NCBI GenBank assembly: GCA_035624455.1
Contig: DASPRM010000122.1
Location: 1 to 35,237, forward strand
Direction: 5' to 3'
DNA: 35,237 bases
Source: Terriglobales bacterium
Lineage (GTDB): Bacteria > Acidobacteriota > Terriglobia > Terriglobales > Acidobacteriaceae
In this document: in pieces, positions 19,145-28,305 of the stretch
Position numbering within the stretch: position 1 is the first letter of the stretch
Layout of the letters: each line of letters begins with the position of its first letter
Notes under the pieces: model-generated
What the model saw: only the letters and a program-made list of their open reading frames with translations
What the model was told of the DNA's origin: nothing
Databases searched by the model: none
Made by a program: the position numbers and the translations under genes

Positions 19145-22042
19145 CTACTTCGCCCTCGCCGCCGTAGCCTTCACCGGATTGCCCTCATAATCAACGGCTG
19201 CAACCGTGCCGAGGTCCAGCTTCTTCAACTCGGGTTCGATCTTGGCGCGGTCACCCACCGCCACGATCACCATCGACTCCGGCACCAGCCATGTTTGCGC
19301 TACTTTCTGCACATCGGCCGTAGTAACGGCGTCGATTTTGGCAGGCAACGTTTGGTAATAATCGAGTGGCAGATCATAAACAAACAGCTGGCCCACTGTG
19401 GCTGCCATCACCGTCGAAGTCTCGAACAGTGCCGGCAACGAGAGTGCTATCGCCCCTTTGGCCATAGCCAATTCCTCTGCACTGATCGGCGCTTCGCGAA
19501 TTCCCTCGATCTCGTTGAAGATCTCCTTCACCGCCGGAGCAGTTACATCCGTTCGGATGCTTCCCCCTGACACGAAGTGCCCGACCGCACGGCGATAGGC
19601 GAACACAGAAAATCCTCCATACGTGTACCCGTGCTTTTCACGGATGTTCATGTTGATGCGGCTGGAGAACAATCCTCCCAGTGCCATGTTCATGACCTCC
19701 AGCGGCACGTAGTCGGGGTTGGACCGGGCCACTGACAGCGTGACAATGCGCAACTCCGTCTGCGGAGCATCGGGCTTATCGACTACAAAGATGCTCCTCT
19801 GCAATGTGTTCTTTACCGTCACCGGCTGGTGCTTGGCGCCGCTGCTCTTCCAACCGCCGAAATACTTGGTTGCTAGAGCACGCGCCTGCTCCTGGGTGAG
19901 ATCTCCGGTAATCACCAGCGCCGAATTAGCCGGCGTATATTGCGATTGCCAGAACTTCACCATCTCGTCGCGCGTGATCGCTTTGTTTGACTCCTCGGTA
20001 CCAAGCTCAACGTATCCGTACGGATTCCCAGGCCCATACAGCAGGTGATACATAACCCGCCGCGCCGTCAGGGAAGGCTCATCCTTCTGCTGAATGACGG
20101 AGGTTACGCGCCGTGAGCGCAAGCGTTCGATTTCCTTCGAATCGAAAGCAGGATCGAGTGCGACATCCGAAAACAGCTCAAAGGCCGCGTCCGCATTCTT
20201 GGTCAGGGAACGGATGGTGACAGACGTCGAGTCCACGCTCGGTACCGTACCGATGGTGGCTCCAATCTGGTCGGCATCCTCGGCGATCTTCAGCGCCGGA
20301 CGCTTCTTCGTGCCCTCATCCAGCATCGCCGCGGTGAACGATGCCAGTCCCGGTTTGTCTGGCGGATTTGCTTCGCTCCCGGCCAGGACCACAAGATTCG
20401 CAGAAACGATGGGCAGACTGTGACGCTCCACCAGCATCACGGTGAGCCCATTCGGAAGCGTGAAACTCTCAGGTGTGGGCAGGGTGAGCTTCGATAGCGG
20501 ACCGGGCTTAGGTGGGTTGGCACGCCACGGCTCCTTGGGAGAGTTGCTCGCCACAACTGGTCCGCCCTGCGATTCTTTTTCCTCCTGCTCGGCCGGCGTT
20601 TTGGGAACGTCGTTGACCACCTTCTTTCCCCGCACCCCGTAAACCACCACGCGAGCGTTGGGCTTCAATTCTTCGCTGGCAATCTCATGGACACTCGCAG
20701 CCGTAGCCTGGTTGTAGCGTTCAAGGTCTTTGGGCAGGTATCCGGGATCGCCGAGATAATGGTTGTACTGGTTCAAGCGGTCGGCCACTCCGCCGAAGCC
20801 TCCCAGCCGCTCGAGCTGATGAATCATCTGGGCTTCGGTCGTGTTGCGGGCGCGTTCCAGTTCCGCTTGCGTCGGCCCGTTGGCGCGCAGATTTTCAATC
20901 TCTTCGTTGATAGCCTTTTCCAGCTCTTCCGGCTTCACCCCCGGCTTTGCCGTAGCCTGGATTTCAAACACCGAGCCCAGAATTAGGGAGCTGTTCGAGG
21001 CCTGCACGTCCTGGGCGATCTCCTTCTCATAAACCAGCTTCTTATACAGACGGCTGGATTTTCCTCCCCCGAGAATGCGGGCCAGCAGATCAGCTTCGGC
21101 ATCGCCGGGCTTGAAAATAGGCGTGCCCAGCCAGGCCATGTACACCCGAGGTAATTCGACCTGATCCGTGACCGTCACGCGGCGCTCGGAGGTAATTGGT
21201 GGCGTGGTCGCCTGGATTTTCGGAACCGGCGGACCTGCAGGGATCGAACCAAAATACTTCTCCACCAACGCCTTGGTCTGCGCCTTATCGAAGTCACCCA
21301 CGATGGCGAGACTGCAGTTGTTCGGAGAGTAGTACTGCTTGAAGAATTCGCGGATGTCATTTATACGTGCCGCTTCAATGTCAGCATGCGAGCCCATCAC
21401 GTAGGCGTAATACGGATGACCCTTGGGGAACAGCTGATGGTAGACCTCCTCCTCGGCCAGGCCGTAGGGTGCGCCCTCAATGCTCTGGCGACGTTCGTTG
21501 CGAACCACGTCCCGCTGATTGGCCAGCTTCTCGCGATCCACGGTGTCGAGCAGGTAGCCCATGCGGTCGCTCTCCAGCCACAGCGCCAGTTCCAGTTGAT
21601 TCGAGGGCAACGTCTCAAAATAATTCGTGCGGTCAAATTCAGTCGTGCCGTTGATGTCGCTTGCCCCTGCGCCTTCCAGGTAGCGGAAGTGAGCTTTGGC
21701 ACCCACGTTCTTCGAACCTTCGAACATCATGTGTTCGTACAGATGAGCGAATCCCGTGCGGCCCGGCCGTTCGTTGGCAGGCCCCACGTGATACCAAAGA
21801 TTCACGGCGACCAGCGGCAGCCGGTGATCCTCTGAAAGGATCACGTCCAGGCCATTCTTAAGCTTGTATTTTTCGTATGGAATTGTGGGCAGCGCACTAT
21901 CGGTCTTTACCTTCGTGGCCACCTGAACCGCCGGCTTCGCTGCAGCCTTGGACGTCGCGCCTTGTGACCAGCCAAAGCTGGAGAAAACGGGCAGTGCTAT
22001 GAGGACATACAGATACGAGCGCAGTAACTTCTTGGCAGGCAT
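19145..22042 (-). CDS. Two-domain M16 zinc metallopeptidase (pitrilysin family), exported
   Basis: A 965-residue protein with a signal peptide (LYVLIALPVFSSFGWS) and an Ala/Lys-rich spacer, so it is probably periplasmic or outer-membrane-associated. The first M16 half has HLYEH (100-104; zinc His100 and His104, catalytic Glu103) and the distal Glu in RNERR (Glu183). A Pro/Glu/Lys-rich linker (about 490-530) leads to a second M16 half (from LPTPESFTLPNGLTV) where the usual HxxEH region reads ASFTAAMLDEGT, so it has no zinc site. Tandem active/inactive halves form the usual M16 clamshell. Peptide or small protein degradation outside the cytosol is likely, but the substrate is unknown. The start at ATG 22042 has TAGGAG about 8 nt upstream. 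Confidence 0.95.
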   Translation of the reverse strand: MPAKKLLRSYLYVLIALPVFSSFGWSQGATSKAAAKPAVQVATKVKTDSALPTIPYEKYKLKNGLDVILSEDHRLPLVAVNLWYHVGPANERPGRTGFAHLYEHMMFEGSKNVGAKAHFRYLEGAGASDINGTTEFDRTNYFETLPSNQLELALWLESDRMGYLLDTVDREKLANQRDVVRNERRQSIEGAPYGLAEEEVYHQLFPKGHPYYAYVMGSHADIEAARINDIREFFKQYYSPNNCSLAIVGDFDKAQTKALVEKYFGSIPAGPPVPKIQATTPPITSERRVTVTDQVELPRVYMAWLGTPIFKPGDAEADLLARILGGGKSSRLYKKLVYEKEIAQDVQASNSSLILGSVFEIQATAKPGVKPEELEKAINEEIENLRANGPTQAELERARNTTEAQMIHQLERLGGFGGVADRLNQYNHYLGDPGYLPKDLERYNQATAASVHEIASEELKPNARVVVYGVRGKKVVNDVPKTPAEQEEKESQGGPVVASNSPKEPWRANPPKPGPLSKLTLPTPESFTLPNGLTVMLVERHSLPIVSANLVVLAGSEANPPDKPGLASFTAAMLDEGTKKRPALKIAEDADQIGATIGTVPSVDSTSVTIRSLTKNADAAFELFSDVALDPAFDSKEIERLRSRRVTSVIQQKDEPSLTARRVMYHLLYGPGNPYGYVELGTEESNKAITRDEMVKFWQSQYTPANSALVITGDLTQEQARALATKYFGGWKSSGAKHQPVTVKNTLQRSIFVVDKPDAPQTELRIVTLSVARSNPDYVPLEVMNMALGGLFSSRINMNIREKHGYTYGGFSVFAYRRAVGHFVSGGSIRTDVTAPAVKEIFNEIEGIREAPISAEELAMAKGAIALSLPALFETSTVMAATVGQLFVYDLPLDYYQTLPAKIDAVTTADVQKVAQTWLVPESMVIVAVGDRAKIEPELKKLDLGTVAAVDYEGNPVKATAARAK

Positions 22043-22346
22043 GACTTATGCTCCTAGGGACATCGTAGGCAGGGATCAAGTTCTAGAACTAGACGCAGCA
22101 AAGCTGGAGATGTTAGCAGAAATGGCGATTCCAGGCGCGAGGGCGGTCTCAGACTACTGTTCTACGCTGCAGAAAGCAGACTTGAGGCTGCCCCACTCTA
22201 ACCGTTCTTTGGCTAGGGTGGGGTAGTTCCACAATTCATCGTGCCCCAGGTTCTCCCCGTGCAGCTCGCGTCTAGTCGACGGATCTTGCGGTCCAAACCC
22301 CCCCGACTCGAGGTTACTTTTCAGCCTTGAACCTCCCGTTTACAGC
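22043..22346. other. Intergenic region between the M16 and M50 genes with hairpin repeat
   Basis: These 304 nt separate two minus-strand genes. They should contain the M16 promoter. The visible feature is the hairpin at 22191-22223. No gene was recognised. Confidence 0.6.
22191..22223. repeat. CTTTTGGC-loop hairpin repeat, copy 3
   Basis: CCCCACTCTAACC, loop GTTCTTT, GGCTAGGGTGGGG folds into a 13-bp stem with two G-T pairs. It shares the CCCCAC...GTGGGG ends and pyrimidine-rich loop with copies at 8095, 18974 and 23566. Confidence 0.6.
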
Positions 22347-23486
22347 TTATCCCCGGTTCTCTGGCGACTCCCCTCGCCGCAGCTTCTTCGACTCCGCCAG
22401 TAGACGAATACTGTGCATCAGGTTCTGAAAGGTTACGATGCCCACCAGCCGTCCCTCATCCACGATAGGAATCAGGCTCAATCCTCGGCGGCTCAGCTTG
22501 CGCAGCCCTGAAGCGAGAGATTCTGTGCGCTGCGCTGCTTCAAACATCCGATTCATCACCGTCTGCACGTAACCATTTCCCTGCGAGCGCAGCTCGGTCA
22601 TGATCTTCTGGCGTGACACCACGCCCACCATGTCGCTGCCGCGGATGACAGGAAAATCATCCTGTAGCGTGTGCACCGCCTTCGCCAGCGCGTCTTCGAG
22701 GGTGTCGGCAGGCGAGAGAGTGGAAAAATCGGTCAGCATCACATCTTCCAGCCGCAGATTCTCCATTACCGACTGGAACAGGATGGAGCGCTCCTCTAGC
22801 TGTGCTGCCAGGAACAGGAAGAAGCCAGCCACCATCAGCCAGGTGTTCCAGATGCCCGCGAAGATGAACACCATCGCAAATAGCTGCCCTACGCTCACTG
22901 CTCGCCGCGTGGCTGGCACCAGGTTATTGTGTCTCGCCAGCCGCCCCCGCAGAATGCGTCCGCCGTCGGTGGGGTAGGCCGGAAGCAGATTGAACGCGCA
23001 GAGGAAGGCATTCACCCACACGAAACTGCGCAGCAGATTGCCGGCGTAGACGAGAGGCGGAGTCCACAACCTGGCGTCCGGCATTAACGCCAGCACGATG
23101 CTCGCGCCGACAAATGCCAGCAGCAAATTCGCCAGCGGTCCGGCCAGCGCAACCGGCAACTCGCCGCTTGGATCCTGCTGTTTTTGGTTGGCGTCATCGA
23201 CCAGCGTGATCCCGCCTATAGGAAGCAGAATCAGCACTCGCGGAGGAAGGTTGCGGCGAATGGCGGCCAGCCCATGCGCCAGCTCGTGCACAACCACTGA
23301 ACCCAAGACGATGGCGGTCAGCGCCAGGCTTCGGGCCACCCCTGAGCTGCGCAGAGTGGCCGCCTCGGTCATCCAGATGAACAGCAGAAGAAACAGGAAA
23401 GAAAGATGCACCCGCACATGGGCCCTTCCTATGTGCCCGATAGGAAAGGACCAGCTGCGCATGATGCCAGAGATCCACGTACCCAT
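22347..23486 (-). CDS. Site-2-type (M50) membrane protease with two CBS domains
   Basis: A 379-residue intramembrane zinc protease related to the SpoIVFB branch of site-2 proteases. Several transmembrane helices occupy about 25-230. VHELAH (66-71) supplies the zinc ligands His67 and His71 with Glu68, and NLLPAYPTDGG (166-176) supplies the third ligand, Asp174 (family pattern NxxPxxPxDGG). A GPLAN/GG motif region lies between (115-120). Two CBS domains follow at about 243-360 (DFSTLSPADTLEDALAKA..., LSLIPIVDEGRLVGIVTF), which bind adenosyl ligands in other proteins and probably gate activity by energy state. ATG 23486 (with AAGG upstream) or ATG at residue 9 could be the start. The substrate is unknown. 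Confidence 0.95.
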   Translation of the reverse strand: MGTWISGIMRSWSFPIGHIGRAHVRVHLSFLFLLLFIWMTEAATLRSSGVARSLALTAIVLGSVVVHELAHGLAAIRRNLPPRVLILLPIGGITLVDDANQKQQDPSGELPVALAGPLANLLLAFVGASIVLALMPDARLWTPPLVYAGNLLRSFVWVNAFLCAFNLLPAYPTDGGRILRGRLARHNNLVPATRRAVSVGQLFAMVFIFAGIWNTWLMVAGFFLFLAAQLEERSILFQSVMENLRLEDVMLTDFSTLSPADTLEDALAKAVHTLQDDFPVIRGSDMVGVVSRQKIMTELRSQGNGYVQTVMNRMFEAAQRTESLASGLRKLSRRGLSLIPIVDEGRLVGIVTFQNLMHSIRLLAESKKLRRGESPENRG

Positions 23487-23565
23487 ACCCTTCTATTTTA
23501 TCGTGCGCTGTTCGCTTATCCCTTATTGGATCTGAATATCGAATCGCATGAGCAATAAAGGGGGG

Positions 23566-23601
23566 CCCCGTCCTTCTGCCGTCTTTTGGCGGAGGGTGGG
23601 A
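23566..23601. repeat. CTTTTGGC-loop hairpin repeat, copy 4
   Basis: CCCCGTCCTTCTGCC, loop GTCTTTT, GGCGGAGGGTGGGA folds imperfectly. It lies between the divergent M50 and rsmD genes, so it is not a terminator for either. Confidence 0.55.
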
Positions 23602-23639
23602 TCGCCTATACACTTTGGCTCAATGCGCTCTTACGACCA

Positions 23640-24212
23640 ATGCGGATAATCGGCGGGAAATATCGCAGCCGGCATCTGAAATCGCTGCCTGGCCTCGATC
23701 TGCGGCCGACCTCCGACCGGCTGCGTGAGACCCTGTTCAACGTCCTTACCGCCGGCAACTCGCAAGCCTTATCGGGCAGCACTTGGCTCGATCTCTACGC
23801 CGGCACTGGAGCGGTGGGGATCGAAGTTCTCAGCCGTGGCGCAGTTCAGGTCGTGTTTGTGGAGGACTCTAAGCAAGCCTCCAATCTGATTCGGCAGAAT
23901 TTGCACGCACTGGGCATTCAGCATGGCTTCGAGATCCTGGATCAGGATGCGACAAAGGCGCTCCGCCGGCTGGAGGCGCGAGGCGCGCACTTTAGCTATT
24001 GTTTTCTAGACCCGCCCTATCGTTTGCGAGAGCAATACGCTCGCACTCTGGAAACGCTGTCGCAGAGTACGCTGATAACAGCTGAGAGCCTCGTGATTGC
24101 CGAACACGAAAAGAAGTTCGACCCCGGTGACGCCTTCGGATCGCTCCAGCGCGTTCGGCGGTTGGTCCAGGGAGACGCCGCGCTGAGCTTCTATCGTCGG
24201 ACTTCAGGCTGA
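23640..24212 (+). CDS. rsmD: 16S rRNA (guanine966-N2)-methyltransferase
   Basis: RsmD methylates G966 of 16S rRNA in the assembling small subunit, using S-adenosylmethionine. ATG 23640 starts MRIIGGKYRSRHLKS, the standard N-terminus; the frame upstream to 23586 encodes no family sequence and overlaps a repeat. The 190-residue protein has the SAM site DLYAGTGAVGIE (51-62) and the catalytic DPPY (124-127). A DUF488 gene follows 43 nt downstream, probably co-transcribed. In many bacteria coaD follows rsmD; it is absent here. Confidence 0.93.
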   Translation: MRIIGGKYRSRHLKSLPGLDLRPTSDRLRETLFNVLTAGNSQALSGSTWLDLYAGTGAVGIEVLSRGAVQVVFVEDSKQASNLIRQNLHALGIQHGFEILDQDATKALRRLEARGAHFSYCFLDPPYRLREQYARTLETLSQSTLITAESLVIAEHEKKFDPGDAFGSLQRVRRLVQGDAALSFYRRTSG

Positions 24213-24255
24213 ACTCGCGCTCACAAAGTCAGAATTGCCGAGTCCTCTTCTTCTT

Positions 24256-24786
24256 ATGGCCACGATCTACACCATTGGGCATTCCACGCGAATTCTGGAG
24301 GATCTGATCGCCGCACTGGGTGCTCATGGTATTCAGACTCTGGTAGACATTCGGGCTTTCCCTATGTCTCGCCGGCTCCCGCACTTCAACCGCGAATCAC
24401 TCGCCCAGGCGCTCCCCGCCGCCGGAATTGAGTACGCCTGGGAAAAGCGGTTGGGAGGGCGCCGCAAGAAAATTATGTCAGTCTCTCCGAATATGGCTCT
24501 GCGTAGCGACAGCTTTCGCAATTACGCCGACTACATGTTGACGCCTGATTTTCGCCAGGCGATCGACGACGTGATTTCCCGCGCCCAGCATGACCGTGTC
24601 GCCATCATGTGTGCGGAGCGGCTGTGGTTCCGCTGTCACCGCATGCTGGTATCGGATTGGCTGGTCGTGCACGGGCATACGGTGCTTCACATCGACGGCA
24701 CTGGTCCAACCAAACCGCATCGGCTTACGGCGGAAGCCCGTTTGGAAGGCGATCAGCTCATGTATAGCGAAAGCTCCCTGTTCTGA
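24256..24786 (+). CDS. DUF488 family protein
   Basis: A 176-residue member of the DUF488 family, small soluble proteins of unknown function sometimes placed near nucleotide or DNA-repair genes. ATG 24256 begins MATIYTIGHSTR, the conserved opening; a TTG start 21 nt upstream is less likely. Family motifs present: TIGHS (6-10), LVDIRAFPMSRRLPHFN (29-45) and MCAERLWFRCHRML (118-131), with Cys119 and Cys127 in the conserved C-A-E...C-H-R pattern. No transmembrane segment. It follows rsmD closely. Confidence 0.9.
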   Translation: MATIYTIGHSTRILEDLIAALGAHGIQTLVDIRAFPMSRRLPHFNRESLAQALPAAGIEYAWEKRLGGRRKKIMSVSPNMALRSDSFRNYADYMLTPDFRQAIDDVISRAQHDRVAIMCAERLWFRCHRMLVSDWLVVHGHTVLHIDGTGPTKPHRLTAEARLEGDQLMYSESSLF

Positions 24787-24985
24787 CGAGCTGAGATCGA
24801 GCCAACACTTCCCAAGTTGAGCGCTGAGCTGCAACAATCCGCCGAGCAGGATTCGGAAAAGATTTCCATGCAAATTATCGGATCGTCCAAGTTTGCGCAT
24901 GGTTCCAACGCCACCATGGGTTACGATATAGCGCGCCCAAAATCAAGCTTCGCCGTTGCGTTTAGGACAGGATCGGCCCGCCCAG

Positions 24986-26125
24986 ATGAAGGATTTCTAC
25001 ATTCGCGATGCCGCGCAGCAGGAGAACAAGACCATTACTTCCTGCTTCGTAGTTTGTTCCAAGCAGATCAAACCTAAAAAGTCCGGGGACCTTTTTATCG
25101 CCCTCACACTTGCTGACCGGACGGGTCAGCTCGAAGCCAAGGTCTGGGACAACGTACAGCTCTACCTTGATTGCTTTGAGCAGGACGATTTCATCAAGGT
25201 CAAAGGCCTGTTGAATAAGTACAACAACCACTTTCAGCTGACGATCCATAAACTCCGCCGGCTGGATGAAAACGAGATTGACTACGCCGACTACCTGCCC
25301 AAGACCGATAAGGACGTCGAGCAGTTGTGGGCTACGCTGGTGGATTATGTCGGCGGCTTCCGCAACCAGAATCTGAAAGCGCTGCTCCAAGCCTTCATCA
25401 ACGACCCCGAGATCGCTCAGGCCTACAAGACTGCGCCTGCGGCCAAGACGCTCCATCACGCCTACATCGGCGGACTTCTGGTGCACGTGGTCTCGCTGTT
25501 TCAGTTGTGCGAGCTTGCCGCCCGAAATTATCCCCAGATCGATCGCGATCTCCTGCTCACCGGCGCCTTCCTCCACGACATTGGCAAGCTGCACGAGCTC
25601 TCCTATGCCCGTTCGTTCTCCTACACCACGCGCGGCCAGCTCCTGGGGCACATGATCATCGAACTGGAGATGCTGCAGTCCAAGCTCGAGCAGCTTCCCG
25701 GTTTCCCCCCTGAGCTCAAGACCTTGATCGAGCACATGATCATCAGCCACCATGGTCAGTACGAATTTGGATCCCCCAAGCTGCCGATGTTCCCCGAGGC
25801 GCTCATGCTCCATTACCTGGATGACCTGGATTCGAAAATGGAGAGCATGCGGGCGCAGTTCGAGCGCCAGGCTCTTAACGAGGACGCCTGGGCAGGCTAC
25901 AACTCAGCTTTGGGACGACCACTGCTCGATCCCGCAAAGTTTCTCAATCCCAAGCCCGCGGATAATGGCAAGCATTCGGAAGTCGCGCAAACCGAGGCGC
26001 CGCAAGCCTGCCCTCAGGCCAAGGACAAGGACAACGACAACGGCACGGGGAAGGGCGCCAGGCAAACTGCTGAGCCAGGCACGCAGGAAGCTTGCGCAGC
26101 TGCGCCGGAAAATGCGACCAAGTAA
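24986..26125 (+). CDS. YhaM-like OB-fold/HD-domain phosphohydrolase or exoribonuclease
   Basis: A 379-residue protein with the arrangement of the YhaM 3'-to-5' exoribonuclease family: N-terminal OB fold (about 1-100, KPKKSGDLFIALTLADRTGQ region for nucleic acid binding) and HD domain (about 150-310). HD metal ligands are visible in TLHHAYIGGLLVHV (155-168), FLHDIGKLHE (196-205, His197-Asp198), GQLLGHM and SHHGQYEFGSPK, ending in EALMLHYLDDLDSK. After about 330, a low-complexity Lys/Asp/Asn/Gly/Glu tail appears to be linker-like. ATG 24986 is chosen over the upstream TTG 24956 because MKDFYIRDA is the usual family opening. Ribosome-binding site weak. Role in RNA turnover is inferred from the family only. 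Confidence 0.88.
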   Translation: MKDFYIRDAAQQENKTITSCFVVCSKQIKPKKSGDLFIALTLADRTGQLEAKVWDNVQLYLDCFEQDDFIKVKGLLNKYNNHFQLTIHKLRRLDENEIDYADYLPKTDKDVEQLWATLVDYVGGFRNQNLKALLQAFINDPEIAQAYKTAPAAKTLHHAYIGGLLVHVVSLFQLCELAARNYPQIDRDLLLTGAFLHDIGKLHELSYARSFSYTTRGQLLGHMIIELEMLQSKLEQLPGFPPELKTLIEHMIISHHGQYEFGSPKLPMFPEALMLHYLDDLDSKMESMRAQFERQALNEDAWAGYNSALGRPLLDPAKFLNPKPADNGKHSEVAQTEAPQACPQAKDKDNDNGTGKGARQTAEPGTQEACAAAPENATK

Positions 26126-26170
26126 TAGTTGACGCTGGATGATAGCGATTCCGCACTACGTGAACCTTAG

Positions 26171-26217
26171 TTTGTCGTCACGAGGAGGGCGTCAGCCCGA
26201 CGAGGGATCTGCAGTTG
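26171..26217. repeat. GATTGTCATCACGAG...GGATCTGCAGTT repeat
   Basis: TTTGTCGTCACGAGGA, hairpin GGGC-gtca-GCCC, then CGACGAGGGATCTGCAGTTG. Same edges as 18936-19076 and 34296-34345, with a different core. Confidence 0.6.
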
Positions 26218-26314
26218 GTCTCTTTCAACCTTCAACACCAACATCAGGATTCAAGCAATTGCAGGTGCATAAGTCCCCAAGGGGAAACACCGTCCCTACT
26301 GCTAGACTGTCTCC

Positions 26315-27028
26315 ATGCTCGACTTCTCGCGTTTCGAGTGTCTCACGTTTGACTGCTACGGAACCATTGTCGATTGGGAAACCGGCATTCTGGCCGCCTT
26401 ACGTCCGATCCTGAGCGCTCATCGTCGAAATCTGACGGATGCCGGCATCCTGGAACTTTACGGCGCTCTCGAGTCGCAGGAAGAGCAGGGAGAATACAAG
26501 ACCTACCGCGAAGTGCTTCGCTCCGTCACGGAGAAGTTTGCCGCCCGGCTGGCTTGTTCACTCGATGCCTCCGAACTTGACGCTTTGCCCCGCTCGCTTC
26601 CTGACTGGCCTCCGTACGCCGACAGCGTTCCCGCACTCAGGCAGCTCAAATCGCGTTACCAGCTCGCAATCATCTCGAACACAGATGACGACCTTTTTGC
26701 CGGAACTGCGCGCCATCTTGATGTCGCCTTCGATCACGTCATCACAGCCCAGCAGGCGCGGGCCTATAAGCCATCGCCAAAAATATTTGAGCTCGCGCTG
26801 AAAACAGAACGCATCGGCCTTCCCCGCGATCGAATTCTTCATATTGGCCAGAGCGTCTGGCACGACGTAATACCAGCGAAATCCCTGGGACTCGCCACCG
26901 TGTGGGTCAATCGACGGCCAGGCACAACTCTCTTTGGCAGCCGTCCGGCCCCGTCACAGGCTCCAGACCTGGAGGTCAAAGACCTGAAGACGCTCGCTGC
27001 AATGGCAGTCGGCGAGCAGGCTGCCTGA
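26315..27028 (+). CDS. HAD superfamily hydrolase (haloacid dehalogenase-like, type II)
   Basis: A 237-residue HAD-fold hydrolase. FDCYGTIVDWE (12-22) supplies the nucleophile Asp13 in the DxYGT form typical of L-2-haloacid dehalogenase-like members. ISNTDDD (119-125) has the Ser/Thr motif 2. KPSPKIFELAL (around 150) is motif 3 (Lys). HIGQSVWHDVIPAKSLG is motif 4. The alpha-helical cap lies between motifs 1 and 2. Phosphatase or dehalogenase substrates cannot be told apart from this. Start ATG 26315 has no strong ribosome-binding site. It is 86 nt ahead of aroC on the same strand and may be co-transcribed. Confidence 0.9.
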   Translation: MLDFSRFECLTFDCYGTIVDWETGILAALRPILSAHRRNLTDAGILELYGALESQEEQGEYKTYREVLRSVTEKFAARLACSLDASELDALPRSLPDWPPYADSVPALRQLKSRYQLAIISNTDDDLFAGTARHLDVAFDHVITAQQARAYKPSPKIFELALKTERIGLPRDRILHIGQSVWHDVIPAKSLGLATVWVNRRPGTTLFGSRPAPSQAPDLEVKDLKTLAAMAVGEQAA

Positions 27029-27114
27029 AGCCGAAGTCAGCCACCGGCGCACGCCATCGGCTGCATCGGATACAATTCGGTCGGGGAAGTCATTACTATC
27101 CCAATCTGCTGAAA

Positions 27115-28305
27115 ATGCTGCGTTTCTCGACAGCGGGAGAATCTCACGGCGAGGCCCTGATCGCGCTTCTGTCGGGCATCCCGGCCGGGCTGGCCGTTGA
27201 CCTTGCCTTCATTGATCGCGACCTCTGGCGCCGCCAGCAAGGCTACGGCCGCGGCGGACGCATGCGCATCGAGCGCGACTGCGCCCACATTCTCTCCGGT
27301 GTGCGTCATGGGCACACCATCGCCTCTCCGATTGCCATCCTGATCGAAAATCGTGACTGGAAAAACTGGACTGATGCCTTGCCGGTCACGCCTGGAGACC
27401 CCGCTCAACACAAACGCGTCGCTTCTCCGCGTCCCGGCCACGCCGACCTTGCGGGTGCGCTCAAATATAACTTCCCCGAAGCCCGCTATGTCCTGGAGCG
27501 TGCCTCGGCGCGGGAATCAGCCGCCCGGGTCGCGGTGGGTGCGATTGCCAAACTCTTTTTACGCGAATTGGGCATCGAAGTACTTAGTCACGTTGTCGCC
27601 GTGGGGAATGCCATTCTCGCCAATGACGTCGGCTGGGAGGAGATTCGCGCTCTATACGGCAAAGACGAGGTGTTGCTTAACTGCGCCGACCCCGATGCCG
27701 AGCAGCGGATGAAATCCGAGGTCGACGCGGTTCTGAAGACCGGTGATTCCGTAGGCGGCGTCTTTGAGGTGCGCGCCCACAACGTTCCCCCCGGTCTCGG
27801 CACTTACATCAATTGGGATGAGCGGCTCGATGCCCTCCTGGCGGCCGCGGTCATGTCGCTACAGGCGGTAAAAGCAGTGGAGATCGGCTCTGGAGTGACC
27901 GCGGCTGCTTCCCCCGGCTCCGCCGTGCATGATGAAATAGGTTACAGAGGCGGAACGGAAGAGAACGCGGGCGGAAATTTCACCGGCTTCACCCGCAGCT
28001 CCAATCGCGCCGGCGGAATTGAAGGCGGCGTTTCCAATGGCGAGGACATCATCGTTCGCGGCTACCTCAAGCCGATTTCCACGCTGCGACGGCCACTGGC
28101 CTCGGTGGATTTCGCCACTCGGGAACCGGTAAAAGCGGCTTACGAGCGCTCTGACGTGTGTGTTGTTCCGGCGGCGGGCGTTGGGGCTGAGGCCATGGTC
28201 GCCCTCGTGCTGGCGCGCTGCGCCTTGGAAAAATTCGGCGGCGATTCCATGCAAGAAACCTTGCGTAATTTCGAAGCCTACAAGCAACAGCTGCGAAAAT
28301 TCTGA
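27115..28305 (+). CDS. aroC: Chorismate synthase
   Basis: AroC converts 5-enolpyruvylshikimate-3-phosphate to chorismate, the last shikimate step, with reduced FMN as cofactor. ATG 27115 starts MLRFSTAGESHGEALIALL, with GESHG (8-12) containing the conserved His11; the upstream open frame (to 26902) has no family sequence and overlaps the HAD gene. GYGRGGRMRIERD (42-54), GVRHGHTIASPI and the C-terminal RSSNRAGGIEGGVSNGEDI block (about 295-315) are family signatures. 396 residues is normal. The stop is immediately followed by the def ATG (0-nt gap), so these two are an operon. Confidence 0.97.
   Translation: MLRFSTAGESHGEALIALLSGIPAGLAVDLAFIDRDLWRRQQGYGRGGRMRIERDCAHILSGVRHGHTIASPIAILIENRDWKNWTDALPVTPGDPAQHKRVASPRPGHADLAGALKYNFPEARYVLERASARESAARVAVGAIAKLFLRELGIEVLSHVVAVGNAILANDVGWEEIRALYGKDEVLLNCADPDAEQRMKSEVDAVLKTGDSVGGVFEVRAHNVPPGLGTYINWDERLDALLAAAVMSLQAVKAVEIGSGVTAAASPGSAVHDEIGYRGGTEENAGGNFTGFTRSSNRAGGIEGGVSNGEDIIVRGYLKPISTLRRPLASVDFATREPVKAAYERSDVCVVPAAGVGAEAMVALVLARCALEKFGGDSMQETLRNFEAYKQQLRKF

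Noticed and set aside
24962-25813. 283-codon minus-strand frame
   Set aside because: Antisense to the OB/HD gene; composition is that of a mirror frame.
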